Positions 36,916 through 44,528 of a stretch of 64,000 bases of DNA are shown in pieces. The notes under the pieces were generated by a model that ran no database searches, was not told where the DNA came from, and saw only the letters and a list, made by a program, of their open reading frames with translations. Positions within the stretch are counted from its first letter, which is position 1. Every line of letters begins with the position of its first letter. The DNA is from Chryseobacterium piscicola. Lineage in GTDB: Bacteria > Bacteroidota > Bacteroidia > Flavobacteriales > Weeksellaceae. The stretch is taken from positions 1-64,000 of the forward strand of contig NZ_FTOJ01000008.1 of the NCBI RefSeq assembly GCF_900156685.1, in the 5' to 3' direction. Position numbers and translations under genes: made by a program.

Positions 36916-36989
36916 TGAGCGCGTCAGGATTCGAACCTGAGACCGTCTGCTTAGAAGGCAGATGCTCTATCCAGCTGAGCTACGCACCC
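36916..36989 (-). tRNA. tRNA-Arg (TCT), copy A
   Basis: The minus strand folds into a full cloverleaf. The 7-base acceptor stem begins GGGTGCG, the D-arm contains AGCTCAGCTGG, the anticodon loop is CTTCTAA (anticodon TCT) and the T-loop is TTCGAAT. CCA is not encoded. It is identical to the copy at 40969-41042. Confidence 0.95.
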
Positions 36990-37021
36990 ATTTGTAATTT
37001 TGTGAAAATTATCTAAAACTG

Positions 37022-37096
37022 TCGGGGCGGCAGGATTCGAACCTGCGACCTCCTGGTCCCAAACCAGGCGCGATGACCGGACTACGCTACGCCCCG
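37022..37096 (-). tRNA. tRNA-Pro (TGG), copy A
   Basis: The minus strand gives an acceptor stem CGGGGCG/CGCCCCG, the anticodon loop TTTGGGA (anticodon TGG) and a T-arm GCAGG-TTCGAAT-CCTGC. CCA is not encoded. It lies 32 bases upstream of tRNA-Arg in transcription order and is identical to the copy at 41075-41149. Confidence 0.95.
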
Positions 37097-37141
37097 ATGA
37101 TGATCATCTCAAAACAAGAATTATCTTCTTTTTTGTGGGTG

Positions 37142-37149
37142 CAAAGATA
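37142..37149 (-). promoter_or_regulatory. minus-strand -7 box (TATCTTTG) of tRNA copy A
   Basis: On the minus strand this is TATCTTTG, 45 bases before the tRNA-Pro 5' end and outside the repeat. Copy A therefore appears to have its own promoter, differing from that of copy B. No clear -33 element is seen. Confidence 0.45.
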
Positions 37150-37489
37150 GGATATTTTTTTGAATTTAAAAATAAAATGACAATTAATTTCAAATTTATT
37201 TTTAAAAAGCTTTTTTGATTCCTCTGGTACTATCAAGTAATCAAAATTGCTATTCGGGTTCAATTAAATTTTATTCTAAAAAAAATTCATTTATATCCGG
37301 TTGTATTTTAAAACATATTTGTATTTTTTTTTCAAACTCATTTTCTTTCAAAACCTTTCTTATGAAGTGTTTTCTTTAGTTTTTAGTATTTAAAAAAAAT
37401 AAAACCTGGGGAAAATACGTAATCAGAATAGTTATTTTACGGATGATATATAGCGGGAAATGAGTAACTTTACTTCATAAACCAACACC
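37150..37489. other. AT-rich spacer between tRNA copy A and the eCIS-like genes
   Basis: About 340 bases with no reading frame I can support. TAACTTTA at 37465-37472 is a one-mismatch -7 box 18 bases before the next ATG. I see no integrase remnant or att core here. Confidence 0.4.
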
Positions 37490-38032
37490 ATGAATCTCCG
37501 AAAATTGATAGAATCCCTATGCGAATTAGTAGATCCCGACGGCTCTATGATTGAAGCTCTAAATATTGCAACATTGAACGATGGTGATGAGTTTTTTGAG
37601 ACCTCTTCTCCAATTATTCTCTCCATTGTCAACGTTGAAGAAGACCGAATGATGAAAAATCAACCGGAATATTTTAAAAAATCAGAAAATAAAATTTCAA
37701 AATATAAAAATCCAAATCAATATTTAGTCCTTTCATTATTGTTTGCATCTTACAATAAAGAAACATACAAGTATCTCGACGGAATTGATAATCTCAATAC
37801 TATTTTAGTGTTTTTTCAGCAGCACAACTCTTTTTTTTATAAAGACGATGATAGAGAACTCATTACTTTAGAAAATTTTTATCAAAAAAAAGAATCTGAA
37901 AAAGAACTTTACCAAAAAGTGACAATGGAAATTGTGAGCCTCAGTACAGAACAACTCTACCAAATGTGGTCTTGTCTCGGCTCCAAATACATGCCGTCTA
38001 TGCTCTTTAAAATGAGGCTTTGCATGATCTGA
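37490..38032 (+). CDS. Pvc16/DUF4255-like contractile injection system protein
   Basis: The 180-residue protein follows the DUF4255 (Pvc16 N-terminal) pattern. A start of the type LRKLIESLCELV is followed by SSPIILSIVNVEEDRMMKNQ, then YLVLSLLFASYNKETYKYLDG, NLNTILVFFQQ, and near the end SLSTEQLYQMWSCLGSKYMP followed by MLFKMRL. In eCIS particles (PVC, Afp, MAC) the Pvc16 protein caps the end of the sheath and tube. Only this domain is present. It is the first of four genes between the duplicated tRNAs. The assignment rests on recalled family patterns, not on a search. Confidence 0.75.
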   Translation: MNLRKLIESLCELVDPDGSMIEALNIATLNDGDEFFETSSPIILSIVNVEEDRMMKNQPEYFKKSENKISKYKNPNQYLVLSLLFASYNKETYKYLDGIDNLNTILVFFQQHNSFFYKDDDRELITLENFYQKKESEKELYQKVTMEIVSLSTEQLYQMWSCLGSKYMPSMLFKMRLCMI

Positions 38033-38244
38033 GAATCTACAGTTTCACAAGACAATAGGATTGCTAAAGCTAAAATATTTTTTTCTTGAATATGATAAAA
38101 TAAGCATGCAGACAGACAATTATGGTTTTATTTCAAAGTTTTTAAATTCTATACAAAATTTAAACAAACAAAGATTGAATTTTATCTAAAAAGGAAAAAA
38201 TCTTGATTCTGATAAAAAAATAATGAAATTATAAAAATAAAACG
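38033..38244. other. spacer inside the eCIS-like gene group
   Basis: About 210 AT-rich bases between the Pvc16-like and tape-measure-like genes. I see no frame matching the missing N-terminal part of the tape-measure protein. The gap is larger than the other gaps of this group and may hold a promoter, though no TAnnTTTG box is clear. Confidence 0.35.
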
Positions 38245-38757
38245 GTGAAAGAAGAATTTATATATATCGAAAATGCAGGCCTTATCATTCTTCAGCCTTT
38301 TTTCACTACGCTTTTTGAGCAACTTAATTTAATTGAAAAAAATGACTGGAAATTTCAAAACCATGATCATAAAGCTGTTTTACTGATGCACTTTTTGGTC
38401 TATGGAGATGAGTTTTTCCAAGAAGATAAAATGATTTTAAATAAAATTCTTTGCGGATTCTCTTCAGATGAAGTTATCAATACAAATATTCTTTTGAGTT
38501 CTGATGAAAAAGAGGCTTGTGAAGATCTATTAAAAGCCGTTATCAAGCATTGGAGTGTAATTGGAAATTCTTCAATTGACTCGCTTAGAGCAATGTTTTT
38601 GCAGAGAAATGGAAAAATTGAACTAAAAAATGAAAACCATGAACTCTGGATAGAAGGAAAAGTTTTTGACATTCTTCTGAATCAAATCCCGTGGGGAATT
38701 TCTATCACGAAAACACCCTGGATGGAAGGTCTTTTATTCTGTCATTTCAATCACTAA
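38245..38757 (+). CDS. stand-alone C-terminal domain of an eCIS tape-measure protein
   Basis: The 170 residues follow the C-terminal pattern of contractile injection system tape-measure proteins: FIYIENAGLIILQPFFTTLF, KAVLLMHFLVYG, LNKILCGFSSDEV, ACEDLLKAVIKHW, SLRAMFLQRNGKIE, and finally WGISITKTPWMEGLLF. Known members have several hundred residues before this domain. Here translation begins with GTG 38245, a few codons before the conserved IENAGL, with a TGA in frame just upstream. Either the gene lost its N-terminal part or it is a domain-only regulator or adaptor. It is followed closely by the CHAP gene. Confidence 0.75.
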   Translation: MKEEFIYIENAGLIILQPFFTTLFEQLNLIEKNDWKFQNHDHKAVLLMHFLVYGDEFFQEDKMILNKILCGFSSDEVINTNILLSSDEKEACEDLLKAVIKHWSVIGNSSIDSLRAMFLQRNGKIELKNENHELWIEGKVFDILLNQIPWGISITKTPWMEGLLFCHFNH

Positions 38758-38784
38758 AATAAACATTATACAAAGAAAATTATC

Positions 38785-39606
38785 ATGAAAAAAACGAATT
38801 ATTTAAAAGAACTAAGCCTCTCAGCTGAGGTTGTAAAGAGGGGTTTGGCCAATAAAAAGGCAGATGTAGAAAAAATTCAGTCGTGGCTTTGTCTGCAAGA
38901 AAGACAACACCGCGGAATTGGCACAATGACAGGAATTGATGGCGATTTTGGTACGGCAACCGAACTTGCAGTGAAAAATTATCAAAGATTTTTGGGTTTA
39001 CCGGCGGATGGTGTGGTAACGACTTCGCTATTTTCTAAATTAACATTAAACCTTAAAAAGTCATTCGAATCTGTTGAGAAAAAAACAAATTTAAGAGATA
39101 CAATCTCAGAAGTTGCTCATAATCATCTTAAAGGATTTCCGTTTGAGTTGGTTATCAAACAACAAACCAATTGCGGCCCTTGGGTAAGAAGTTACATGGG
39201 TGGAAATGAGGGGGCAAACTGGCTTTGGTGTATGGGGTTTGTGCAAGCAGTTCTTGATCAGGCAACATCATTACACGGAAAAAAAATTACAGATATGATG
39301 CCAATCAGTTACAGCTGTGATACCGTTGGTACCTACGGAGTTCAAAAAAATGTACTGATCCGAAACGAAAAAATTAGAAACAATCCCGCTTTGGTAAAAA
39401 AGGGAGATGTTCTTTTGGTAAGGAAATCTCAAAATGATTGGATTCACACCGCAATTATTGTGGATGTAGTAGGAGACGCATTTGTTACTATCGAAGGAAA
39501 TACCAATAATGATGGGTCTAGCAATGGTGACGGTGTTTACAAAAGAGTTAGAAACTTCAGAAAATCTATTTTGGATGTTTTTAGTATGGATAATTGGCTG
39601 GTTTAA
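38785..39606 (+). CDS. peptidoglycan-binding plus CHAP-domain hydrolase
   Basis: An N-terminal PG_binding_1 domain (about 24-92: VEKIQSWL, GIDGDFGTATELAVKNYQRF, LPADGVVTT) precedes a CHAP/NlpC-like domain. Candidate catalytic residues are Cys149 in WLWCMGFV, His221 in DWIHTAIIVD and the Glu237/Asn239 stretch IEGNTN. The family cuts amide bonds in peptidoglycan. There is no signal peptide, so export would need another route, such as loading into a contractile particle or lysis. It lies 27 bases after the tape-measure-like gene and 9 before the GH46-like gene. Confidence 0.8.
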   Translation: MKKTNYLKELSLSAEVVKRGLANKKADVEKIQSWLCLQERQHRGIGTMTGIDGDFGTATELAVKNYQRFLGLPADGVVTTSLFSKLTLNLKKSFESVEKKTNLRDTISEVAHNHLKGFPFELVIKQQTNCGPWVRSYMGGNEGANWLWCMGFVQAVLDQATSLHGKKITDMMPISYSCDTVGTYGVQKNVLIRNEKIRNNPALVKKGDVLLVRKSQNDWIHTAIIVDVVGDAFVTIEGNTNNDGSSNGDGVYKRVRNFRKSILDVFSMDNWLV

Positions 39607-39615
39607 TTTAAATAT

Positions 39616-40293
39616 ATGATTATGATTACAACTGCACAAAAAAACAAAATAATACAGATTATTAATGTATTTGAAACCGGTACAAGAGAAGGGAAATATG
39701 ATCTTATTGCCACATATCCGGATGGTGTAAGTGGTTCTAGACAAATTACTTACGGAAGAAGCCAAACTACCGAACAAGGCAATCTGAAAGCACTTATTGA
39801 AAAATACATCACCAACAAAGGCATATTTGGAGGAGAATTTAAAATGTACCTTCCAAAAATAGGAAAAACACCTTTGGTAGATGATGCTGTGTTTAAAAGT
39901 CTGCTCAAAAAAGCGGCAAAGCAAGATCCTATTATGAGAAAATCTCAGGACGATTTTTTTGAAGTACTTTATTATCAGCCTGCTTTTCATTTTTTTGAAA
40001 AAAATAAATTTACACAAGCTCTCAGTATGCTTGTCATTTATGATAGCTACATACATTCAGGAAGTGTCCCTGCGTTTATCAGAGAGAAATTTGCTGAGAA
40101 TGTTCCTTTGAATGGAGGGGATGAAAAAAAATGGATTAAAAAATATACCGAGGCAAGACATTCTTGGCTTACAAACCATTCTAAACAGCTTTTGCGAAAA
40201 ACAAATTATAGAACAAAATGTTTTTTAGAGCAAATTGTTAATAATAATTGGGATTTGGCAAAATCTGTCAATGCCAACGGAATTGCTGTGTGA
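39616..40293 (+). CDS. GH46-like (chitosanase/lysozyme-fold) hydrolase
   Basis: The 225-residue protein resembles GH46. The pattern is IIQIINVFETGT with candidate acid Glu20, followed by YPDGVSGSRQITYGRSQT with candidate Asp36. The later AFIREKF and HSWLTNH stretches fit the same fold. GH46 enzymes cut chitosan and are lysozyme-like. With the CHAP gene upstream, a peptidoglycan target is plausible. It has no signal peptide. The start may be ATG 39616 or 39622. It is the last intact gene of the group. Confidence 0.7.
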   Translation: MIMITTAQKNKIIQIINVFETGTREGKYDLIATYPDGVSGSRQITYGRSQTTEQGNLKALIEKYITNKGIFGGEFKMYLPKIGKTPLVDDAVFKSLLKKAAKQDPIMRKSQDDFFEVLYYQPAFHFFEKNKFTQALSMLVIYDSYIHSGSVPAFIREKFAENVPLNGGDEKKWIKKYTEARHSWLTNHSKQLLRKTNYRTKCFLEQIVNNNWDLAKSVNANGIAV

Positions 40294-40931
40294 TTTAATA
40301 TGATTTATTTTAAAATTAGAAATTATACTTCAGGCTCAAAAATATAACTGAACATTGTGCAAAGAATGAGGTGGGAAGAAAATAGAAACCATTATTCTGC
40401 CTGTAATTCAAGAAAAACTGAATATTGCCTTCTCATGATATTTTTGAGACAGAAGCATGTGTGGCTGGCGAAAAAGGATTGATCAATCTCCGGTTTCTAT
40501 ACACAAATCTTCTGTTTTATAGTCTGTAGAAGATTTAGTTTAAAATAAATAGTTACACACCAATTGCTTTGCAGTAAAAGGGAAGCATTGTGAAGAGGTA
40601 GAAATTGTAAAAAAAAATTTCATAATCAAAAGAAAATATTTATTATCATTAAATAAGGAATTAGAGAAAAAGGAGAAGGTATTGGATAAAATTTGAAATT
40701 ATTTCTACGGCTTGTTCTTTTTCTGCGAAAGAATTGCTAAAAATGGATGTTGATAAAATTAAAAATAAATTTTTATGATTATCGGCATGGTGTAATAATT
40801 GAGAAAACTTTGTATTTCTTTGTTAAGTTTACGCCTTTTATACCTTAAAAGATGGTCTAGATTTGAAATTCTTTGTTTTTCTTTAAATTAAACATTATTA
40901 AAAATAAAGGATATACAGGTAAACTTTAAAA
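40294..40931. other. non-coding stretch with decayed reading frames
   Basis: No intact gene. Frame 40553-40696 encodes 47 residues of normal composition (starting LHTNCFAVKGK, ending EKKEKVLDKI). It runs into a +1 frame, 40692-40778, encoding FEIISTACSFSAKELL and a further Lys-rich tail. This looks like a frameshifted gene remnant. An earlier frame near 40430-40530 also has coding-like composition. I do not recognise the family. Confidence 0.35.
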
Positions 40932-40932
40932 C

Positions 40933-40963
40933 AAAAAAAAACTCACAATAAAAATTGTGAGTT
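40933..40963 (-). terminator. tRNA operon terminator, copy B
   Basis: The same hairpin as in copy A (ACTCACAAT/ATTGTGAGT) followed on the minus strand by a run of nine T. Confidence 0.85.
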
Positions 40964-40968
40964 GAAAG

Positions 40969-41042
40969 TGAGCGCGTCAGGATTCGAACCTGAGACCGTC
41001 TGCTTAGAAGGCAGATGCTCTATCCAGCTGAGCTACGCACCC
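40969..41042 (-). tRNA. tRNA-Arg (TCT), copy B
   Basis: Cloverleaf identical to 36916-36989, with anticodon TCT in the loop CTTCTAA and no encoded CCA. It is the last gene of the three-tRNA operon. Confidence 0.95.
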
Positions 41043-41074
41043 ATTTGTAATTTTGTGAAAATTATCTAAAACTG

Positions 41075-41149
41075 TCGGGGCGGCAGGATTCGAACCTGCG
41101 ACCTCCTGGTCCCAAACCAGGCGCGATGACCGGACTACGCTACGCCCCG
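41075..41149 (-). tRNA. tRNA-Pro (TGG), copy B
   Basis: Cloverleaf identical to 37022-37096, with anticodon TGG in the loop TTTGGGA. It lies 14 bases after tRNA-Ser in transcription order. Confidence 0.95.
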
Positions 41150-41163
41150 AGAAAGATAAAAAG

Positions 41164-41250
41164 CGGAGAGTAAGGGATTCGAACCCTTGGTACCGTTTCC
41201 AGTACGCATGTTTAGCAAACATGTCCTTTCGGCCTCTCAGGCAACTCTCC
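41164..41250 (-). tRNA. tRNA-Ser (GCT)
   Basis: The minus strand gives the acceptor GGAGAGT/ACTCTCC, the anticodon loop TTGCTAA (anticodon GCT) and a long variable arm typical of class II tRNA. Length is 87. It occurs once in the window. Confidence 0.94.
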
Positions 41251-41294
41251 TTTATCTTATATTTTTGAAGATCTTTGTTCTGTTATTGCGAGTG

Positions 41295-41326
41295 CAAATA
41301 TAGAGTAGTTTTCATTACCAAGCAAA
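41295..41326 (-). promoter_or_regulatory. minus-strand promoter of the tRNA operon (TTTG-N20-TATATTTG)
   Basis: On the minus strand TTTG (41323-41326) is followed after 20 bases by TATATTTG (41295-41302), 45 bases before the tRNA-Ser 5' end. It fits the Bacteroidetes consensus well. Confidence 0.65.
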
Positions 41327-41385
41327 TATTTTTCACAAAAAAAATGTGTATTTTTACCATGATAATTCACTATAAACACCCACGG

Positions 41386-42411
41386 ATGCGTAAAACATTA
41401 TATATCATTGGATTAAGTACTTTGATTTTTTCATGTGCTGCAAAGAAAAAAACAGTTGCTGCTACCTATAGACCCAAAATTGCTTCTACTACAACTAAAA
41501 CGGCAGACAGTAAAGATAATGAAACAGCTAAAAAACCTCACGTTAAAACAGAAAATGGAGTAGAATTTTTTAGGGAAAACATTGCCAACATTACAAATAA
41601 TGACAATACAACTAGTTATGGTTCTATTGTTTCTGCAAAACCTCAGGGTTATAAAGTTGTGAAGACTTATTTTCCTTCTGTAGGGCAAAATTTCAGACAA
41701 CGGTACTTAATTTTACATTACACAGCTTTGAATGACGACAGGTCACTCATTGCGCTCACGCAAAAATCTGTAAGCGCCCATTATCTTGTTAATAATCTTG
41801 GTGATAACGAAATTTACCAGTTGGTAGACGAAAATAAAAGAGCCTATCACGCCGGAATAAGTACCTGGAGATCAGATAAAAATCTTAACGACAATTCTGT
41901 AGGAATCGAAATCGTTAATATTGGGTATACTGCCGATGCTAATGGTAAAAAAACTTTTGTTCCTTACAATGAAGAGCAAGTAAAAAAAGTAGCCGCTTTA
42001 GCAAAAGATATTGTGAATAGATACCAAATTCCGGCAACCAATGTTTTAGCTCATTCTGATGTTGCACCAACCAGAAAGCAGGATCCGGGACCATTGTTTC
42101 CTTGGAAAAAATTGTACGAAGAATATCAGATAGGGATGTGGTACGATGAAGCGACAAAACAAAATTTCTATAATTTGGCAGTAACAGATTTTACCACAAA
42201 ATATAATGAGCCAGGATTTGTTTTTTTAGTGAAAACCAGTCTACAGAAATTTGGTTACGGGATTGAACTTTCTGATAAATGGGATGATGCTACAAAAAGA
42301 ACCATTGAAGCATTTCAATATCATTTCAGACCTCAGAATTATGACGGGGTAATGGATGTTGAAACATGGGCAATTTTGCAAGCTTTAATTCTGAAGTATC
42401 CCACTAAGTAA
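41386..42411 (+). CDS. N-acetylmuramoyl-L-alanine amidase lipoprotein, AmiD-like
   Basis: From ATG 41386 the protein has a signal ending in the lipobox LIFSC (Cys17), so it is a lipoprotein. The amidase_2 domain follows, with zinc ligands likely in ILHYTA and VLAHSD (His) and QDPGPLFPW (Asp), plus AHYLVNN. A C-terminal PG_binding_1 domain (AIEAFQYHF-like, WDDATKR) completes it. It cuts the lactyl-peptide bond in murein at the periplasm or outer membrane. The frame opens at 41275, but that start would bury the signal peptide. Confidence 0.9.
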   Translation: MRKTLYIIGLSTLIFSCAAKKKTVAATYRPKIASTTTKTADSKDNETAKKPHVKTENGVEFFRENIANITNNDNTTSYGSIVSAKPQGYKVVKTYFPSVGQNFRQRYLILHYTALNDDRSLIALTQKSVSAHYLVNNLGDNEIYQLVDENKRAYHAGISTWRSDKNLNDNSVGIEIVNIGYTADANGKKTFVPYNEEQVKKVAALAKDIVNRYQIPATNVLAHSDVAPTRKQDPGPLFPWKKLYEEYQIGMWYDEATKQNFYNLAVTDFTTKYNEPGFVFLVKTSLQKFGYGIELSDKWDDATKRTIEAFQYHFRPQNYDGVMDVETWAILQALILKYPTK

Positions 42412-42458
42412 TCTCGTTATTAAAGGATACATATTCTACTAAAAGTAAAAAAAATAAG

Positions 42459-42498
42459 CCTTCTTTCCATTCTTTTACTGATGAAGAGAAGGTTTTTT
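42459..42498 (+). terminator. terminator after the amidase gene
   Basis: CCTTCT (42459-42464) pairs with AGAAGG (42487-42492), followed by six T. The loop is long (22 bases), so the hairpin is modest. Confidence 0.55.
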
Positions 42499-42511
42499 AT
42501 TGGATTTAAAC

Positions 42512-42519
42512 TAAATTTG
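42512..42519 (+). promoter_or_regulatory. -7 box (TAAATTTG) before the glycosyltransferase at 42537
   Basis: A full TAnnTTTG match 17 bases before the TTG start, without a well-spaced -33 element. The short leader agrees with TTG 42537 as the start. Confidence 0.45.
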
Positions 42520-42536
42520 AAAACTAAATTTTTACC

Positions 42537-43391
42537 TTGAAATTTCTAATCATCATTCCTGCACATAACGAGGAAAAAAATTTGCCTTTTACTTTAGATT
42601 CTTTATTACAACAAAGTTTTAAAGATTTTAAAGTTATAGTAGTTAATGACGGGTCTACGGATAGAACTTCAGAGGTCATCAAAAAATACACAGATCTGGA
42701 TTCTCGTATTCAAACCATTAATCTTCAGAAATCAGCTCATCAACCAGGCTCTAAAGTAGTGGCTGCATTCAAAGAAGCTTTGCATACTCAGGATGTAGAT
42801 GGTTTTGACATTATTTGTAAGTTTGATTCTGATATTATTTTAACTAAAGATTATCTTCAAATGATTGCAGATTCTTTTGCTAAAAATGCAGATTACGGCT
42901 TAATTGGCGGGCTTCTATATGTAGAAAAAAATGGCGAATGGGTGTACGAAGGTAATTCAAATAAAAAACACGTGCGTGGTCCTATGAAAGCATATAGAAA
43001 AGAATGTTTTCTTCAAATTGGAGGTTTGCGTGAAACTTTAGGTTGGGACAATATAGATGCTATTTTGCTTCAGAATTTGGGATGGAAAGAAATTGTTCTT
43101 CCCGAATTGCAAGTGAAATTAATTAAAGTAAAAGGCGCAGATTACACGATAAAACCAGCAGATTACTACGGTCGATATTTTTATTTTTTAGGTTTAAACC
43201 GATTTCTCACGTACGTTGCAGCCGCAAAAGAAGCTATGAAAATAAAGTCAGCTTTCTTTCTGTTCGAAATTATCAGTTGTTATGAAAAATGTAAATCTCT
43301 AAATCTTGAGTTGAAAATATCCAAAGAAGAACAAAAAATTATCAATCAACACCGTTGGGATCAATTTAAAAATAAATGGTTTAAAATGTGA
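42537..43391 (+). CDS. family 2 glycosyltransferase
   Basis: A GT-A enzyme of 284 residues: KFLIIIPAHNEEKNLPFTL at the start, VIVVNDGSTDRT, the DxD motif in CKFDSDIIL, and a late GWDNIDAILLQNLGW region where the acceptor-side acid is expected. Translation starts with TTG 42537, since no ATG precedes the first beta strand. It opens a second small glycan cluster, outside the main locus and beyond the tRNAs. Donor and acceptor are unknown. Confidence 0.85.
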   Translation: MKFLIIIPAHNEEKNLPFTLDSLLQQSFKDFKVIVVNDGSTDRTSEVIKKYTDLDSRIQTINLQKSAHQPGSKVVAAFKEALHTQDVDGFDIICKFDSDIILTKDYLQMIADSFAKNADYGLIGGLLYVEKNGEWVYEGNSNKKHVRGPMKAYRKECFLQIGGLRETLGWDNIDAILLQNLGWKEIVLPELQVKLIKVKGADYTIKPADYYGRYFYFLGLNRFLTYVAAAKEAMKIKSAFFLFEIISCYEKCKSLNLELKISKEEQKIINQHRWDQFKNKWFKM

Positions 43392-43481
43392 TTTTAAAAC
43401 CAATAGGAATGGTCTTTTGCTTATTTGTTTAAAAAAAGTGATCATACAATTGACTTTAGCTAAAACGTACAAAATAATTTA

Positions 43482-44528
43482 TTGAAAAATATCGCCTACA
43501 TAGAAATTGATACCCACGCAGAAATTGCTCAGGATTTTATGGATGTCATGCATGATTCAAAAGCATTTTCTGTGGATTATTATTTTTCCGTAAAGATTAA
43601 AAATCAAATCAAAGAAAGTGATGAATTTGTTCATGTGTCAGATTCTTCCATGATTTTAGATCAGTTGTCGAGAAAAAAATATGATTTGGTTATCATCGGA
43701 ACGATTCACCGTTATTTCAATACTTTTTTAGCAATAAATCAGAAATACAAAACATCGGTTATTGTTCATAATCTGAATTTCTCGAAGATTTCAAAGAAAA
43801 ATTTACTTAAAAATGTTTTCAAAAGTGATTTGATTTATCGCTTAAAGTTATGGTGGAAAGAAGGTCTTTTTAACGTAAATAAAACGTACGAAAAGGCAAG
43901 TGCTCATTTGGTTCTAGATAAACAATTATCGTCTGAAAAATATCGATTTTTGCCTTTATTTTATACTAAAACTTTCGAGGAAATAGAAAATGAAGAATTA
44001 ACAATCGTTATTCCTGGTGGGGTTTCTCAGAAGAGGAGAGATTATCAACATGTTTTTGAAATCATTAAAAATTCTACAATAAAAGAAAATTTAACCTTTG
44101 TTTTTTTAGGAAAAGCCAAAGGGAAAGAGCTGAAAGATTTGGAAATAGTATCTAAAAATATTCCTAAAAACATTAAGATCACCTATTTTCCAGAAAGGGT
44201 TTCTTCGGAAGTTTTTGATGATTGGATGAAGAAAGCTGATGTTCTTTGGTGCCCCATTCAGCAGGAAACCGAGTTTTTCAGCAATAAAGAAATGTACGGG
44301 AAAACAAAAATGACGGGGAATTTAGGAGATGCCATTAAGTATGGGAAGTTTGCTGTATTTCCTAAGAATTATTTGTCTAAGCTAGAGTTTATCATAGCTG
44401 AAGAAGAAAATATTATTGAACAATTTCAAAATCTCAAAAATTCGACTTTTGATTTTCAAAAAGATTTTAGCCGTGAAAAAATTCAAAAAGATGCAGAAAC
44501 GCTTTTAAATAAATTGATTTCTATTTAA
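43482..44528 (+). CDS. putative GT-B glycosyltransferase
   Basis: A 348-residue protein with two Rossmann-like halves. The second starts LTIVIPGGVSQKRRDYQHVF and contains LTFVFLGKAKGKE, ITYFPERVS and a DVLWCPIQ stretch, the usual path of a GT4-like donor domain. I see no clean EX7E motif, so the call is from layout and neighbours. The start is TTG 43482. Its 3' end overlaps the convergent flippase gene by 8 bases. Confidence 0.6.
   Translation: MKNIAYIEIDTHAEIAQDFMDVMHDSKAFSVDYYFSVKIKNQIKESDEFVHVSDSSMILDQLSRKKYDLVIIGTIHRYFNTFLAINQKYKTSVIVHNLNFSKISKKNLLKNVFKSDLIYRLKLWWKEGLFNVNKTYEKASAHLVLDKQLSSEKYRFLPLFYTKTFEEIENEELTIVIPGGVSQKRRDYQHVFEIIKNSTIKENLTFVFLGKAKGKELKDLEIVSKNIPKNIKITYFPERVSSEVFDDWMKKADVLWCPIQQETEFFSNKEMYGKTKMTGNLGDAIKYGKFAVFPKNYLSKLEFIIAEEENIIEQFQNLKNSTFDFQKDFSREKIQKDAETLLNKLISI

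Larger units (their letters stand above)
36880..37097. repeat. direct repeat copy A: tRNA-Arg, tRNA-Pro and terminator
   Basis: This 218-base segment recurs at 40932-41150, offset by 4053, with one substitution (A36911 versus G40964) and one extra A in the A-run. It covers the tRNA terminator hairpin, both tRNA genes and their spacer. Identity stops one base after the tRNA-Pro 5' end. Copy A lacks the tRNA-Ser found beside copy B. Confidence 0.95.
40932..41150. repeat. direct repeat copy B: tRNA-Arg, tRNA-Pro and terminator
   Basis: Near-identical partner of 36880-37097 (one substitution and one A insertion). It sits directly downstream of tRNA-Ser in transcription order, so this copy is probably the original operon: tRNA-Ser, tRNA-Pro, tRNA-Arg, terminator on the minus strand. 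Confidence 0.95.

Noticed and set aside
39271-40056. 261-codon minus-strand frame
   Set aside because: It is antisense to the CHAP and GH46-like genes, which have clear motifs. Its product is Phe/Ser/Cys/Asn-rich, as expected from a mirrored frame.
36880-41150. The repeated hairpin and tRNA segments as a CRISPR or phage att core
   Set aside because: There are only two copies, fully explained by tRNA genes plus terminator. No cas genes, spacers, integrase or short att-like core were found.
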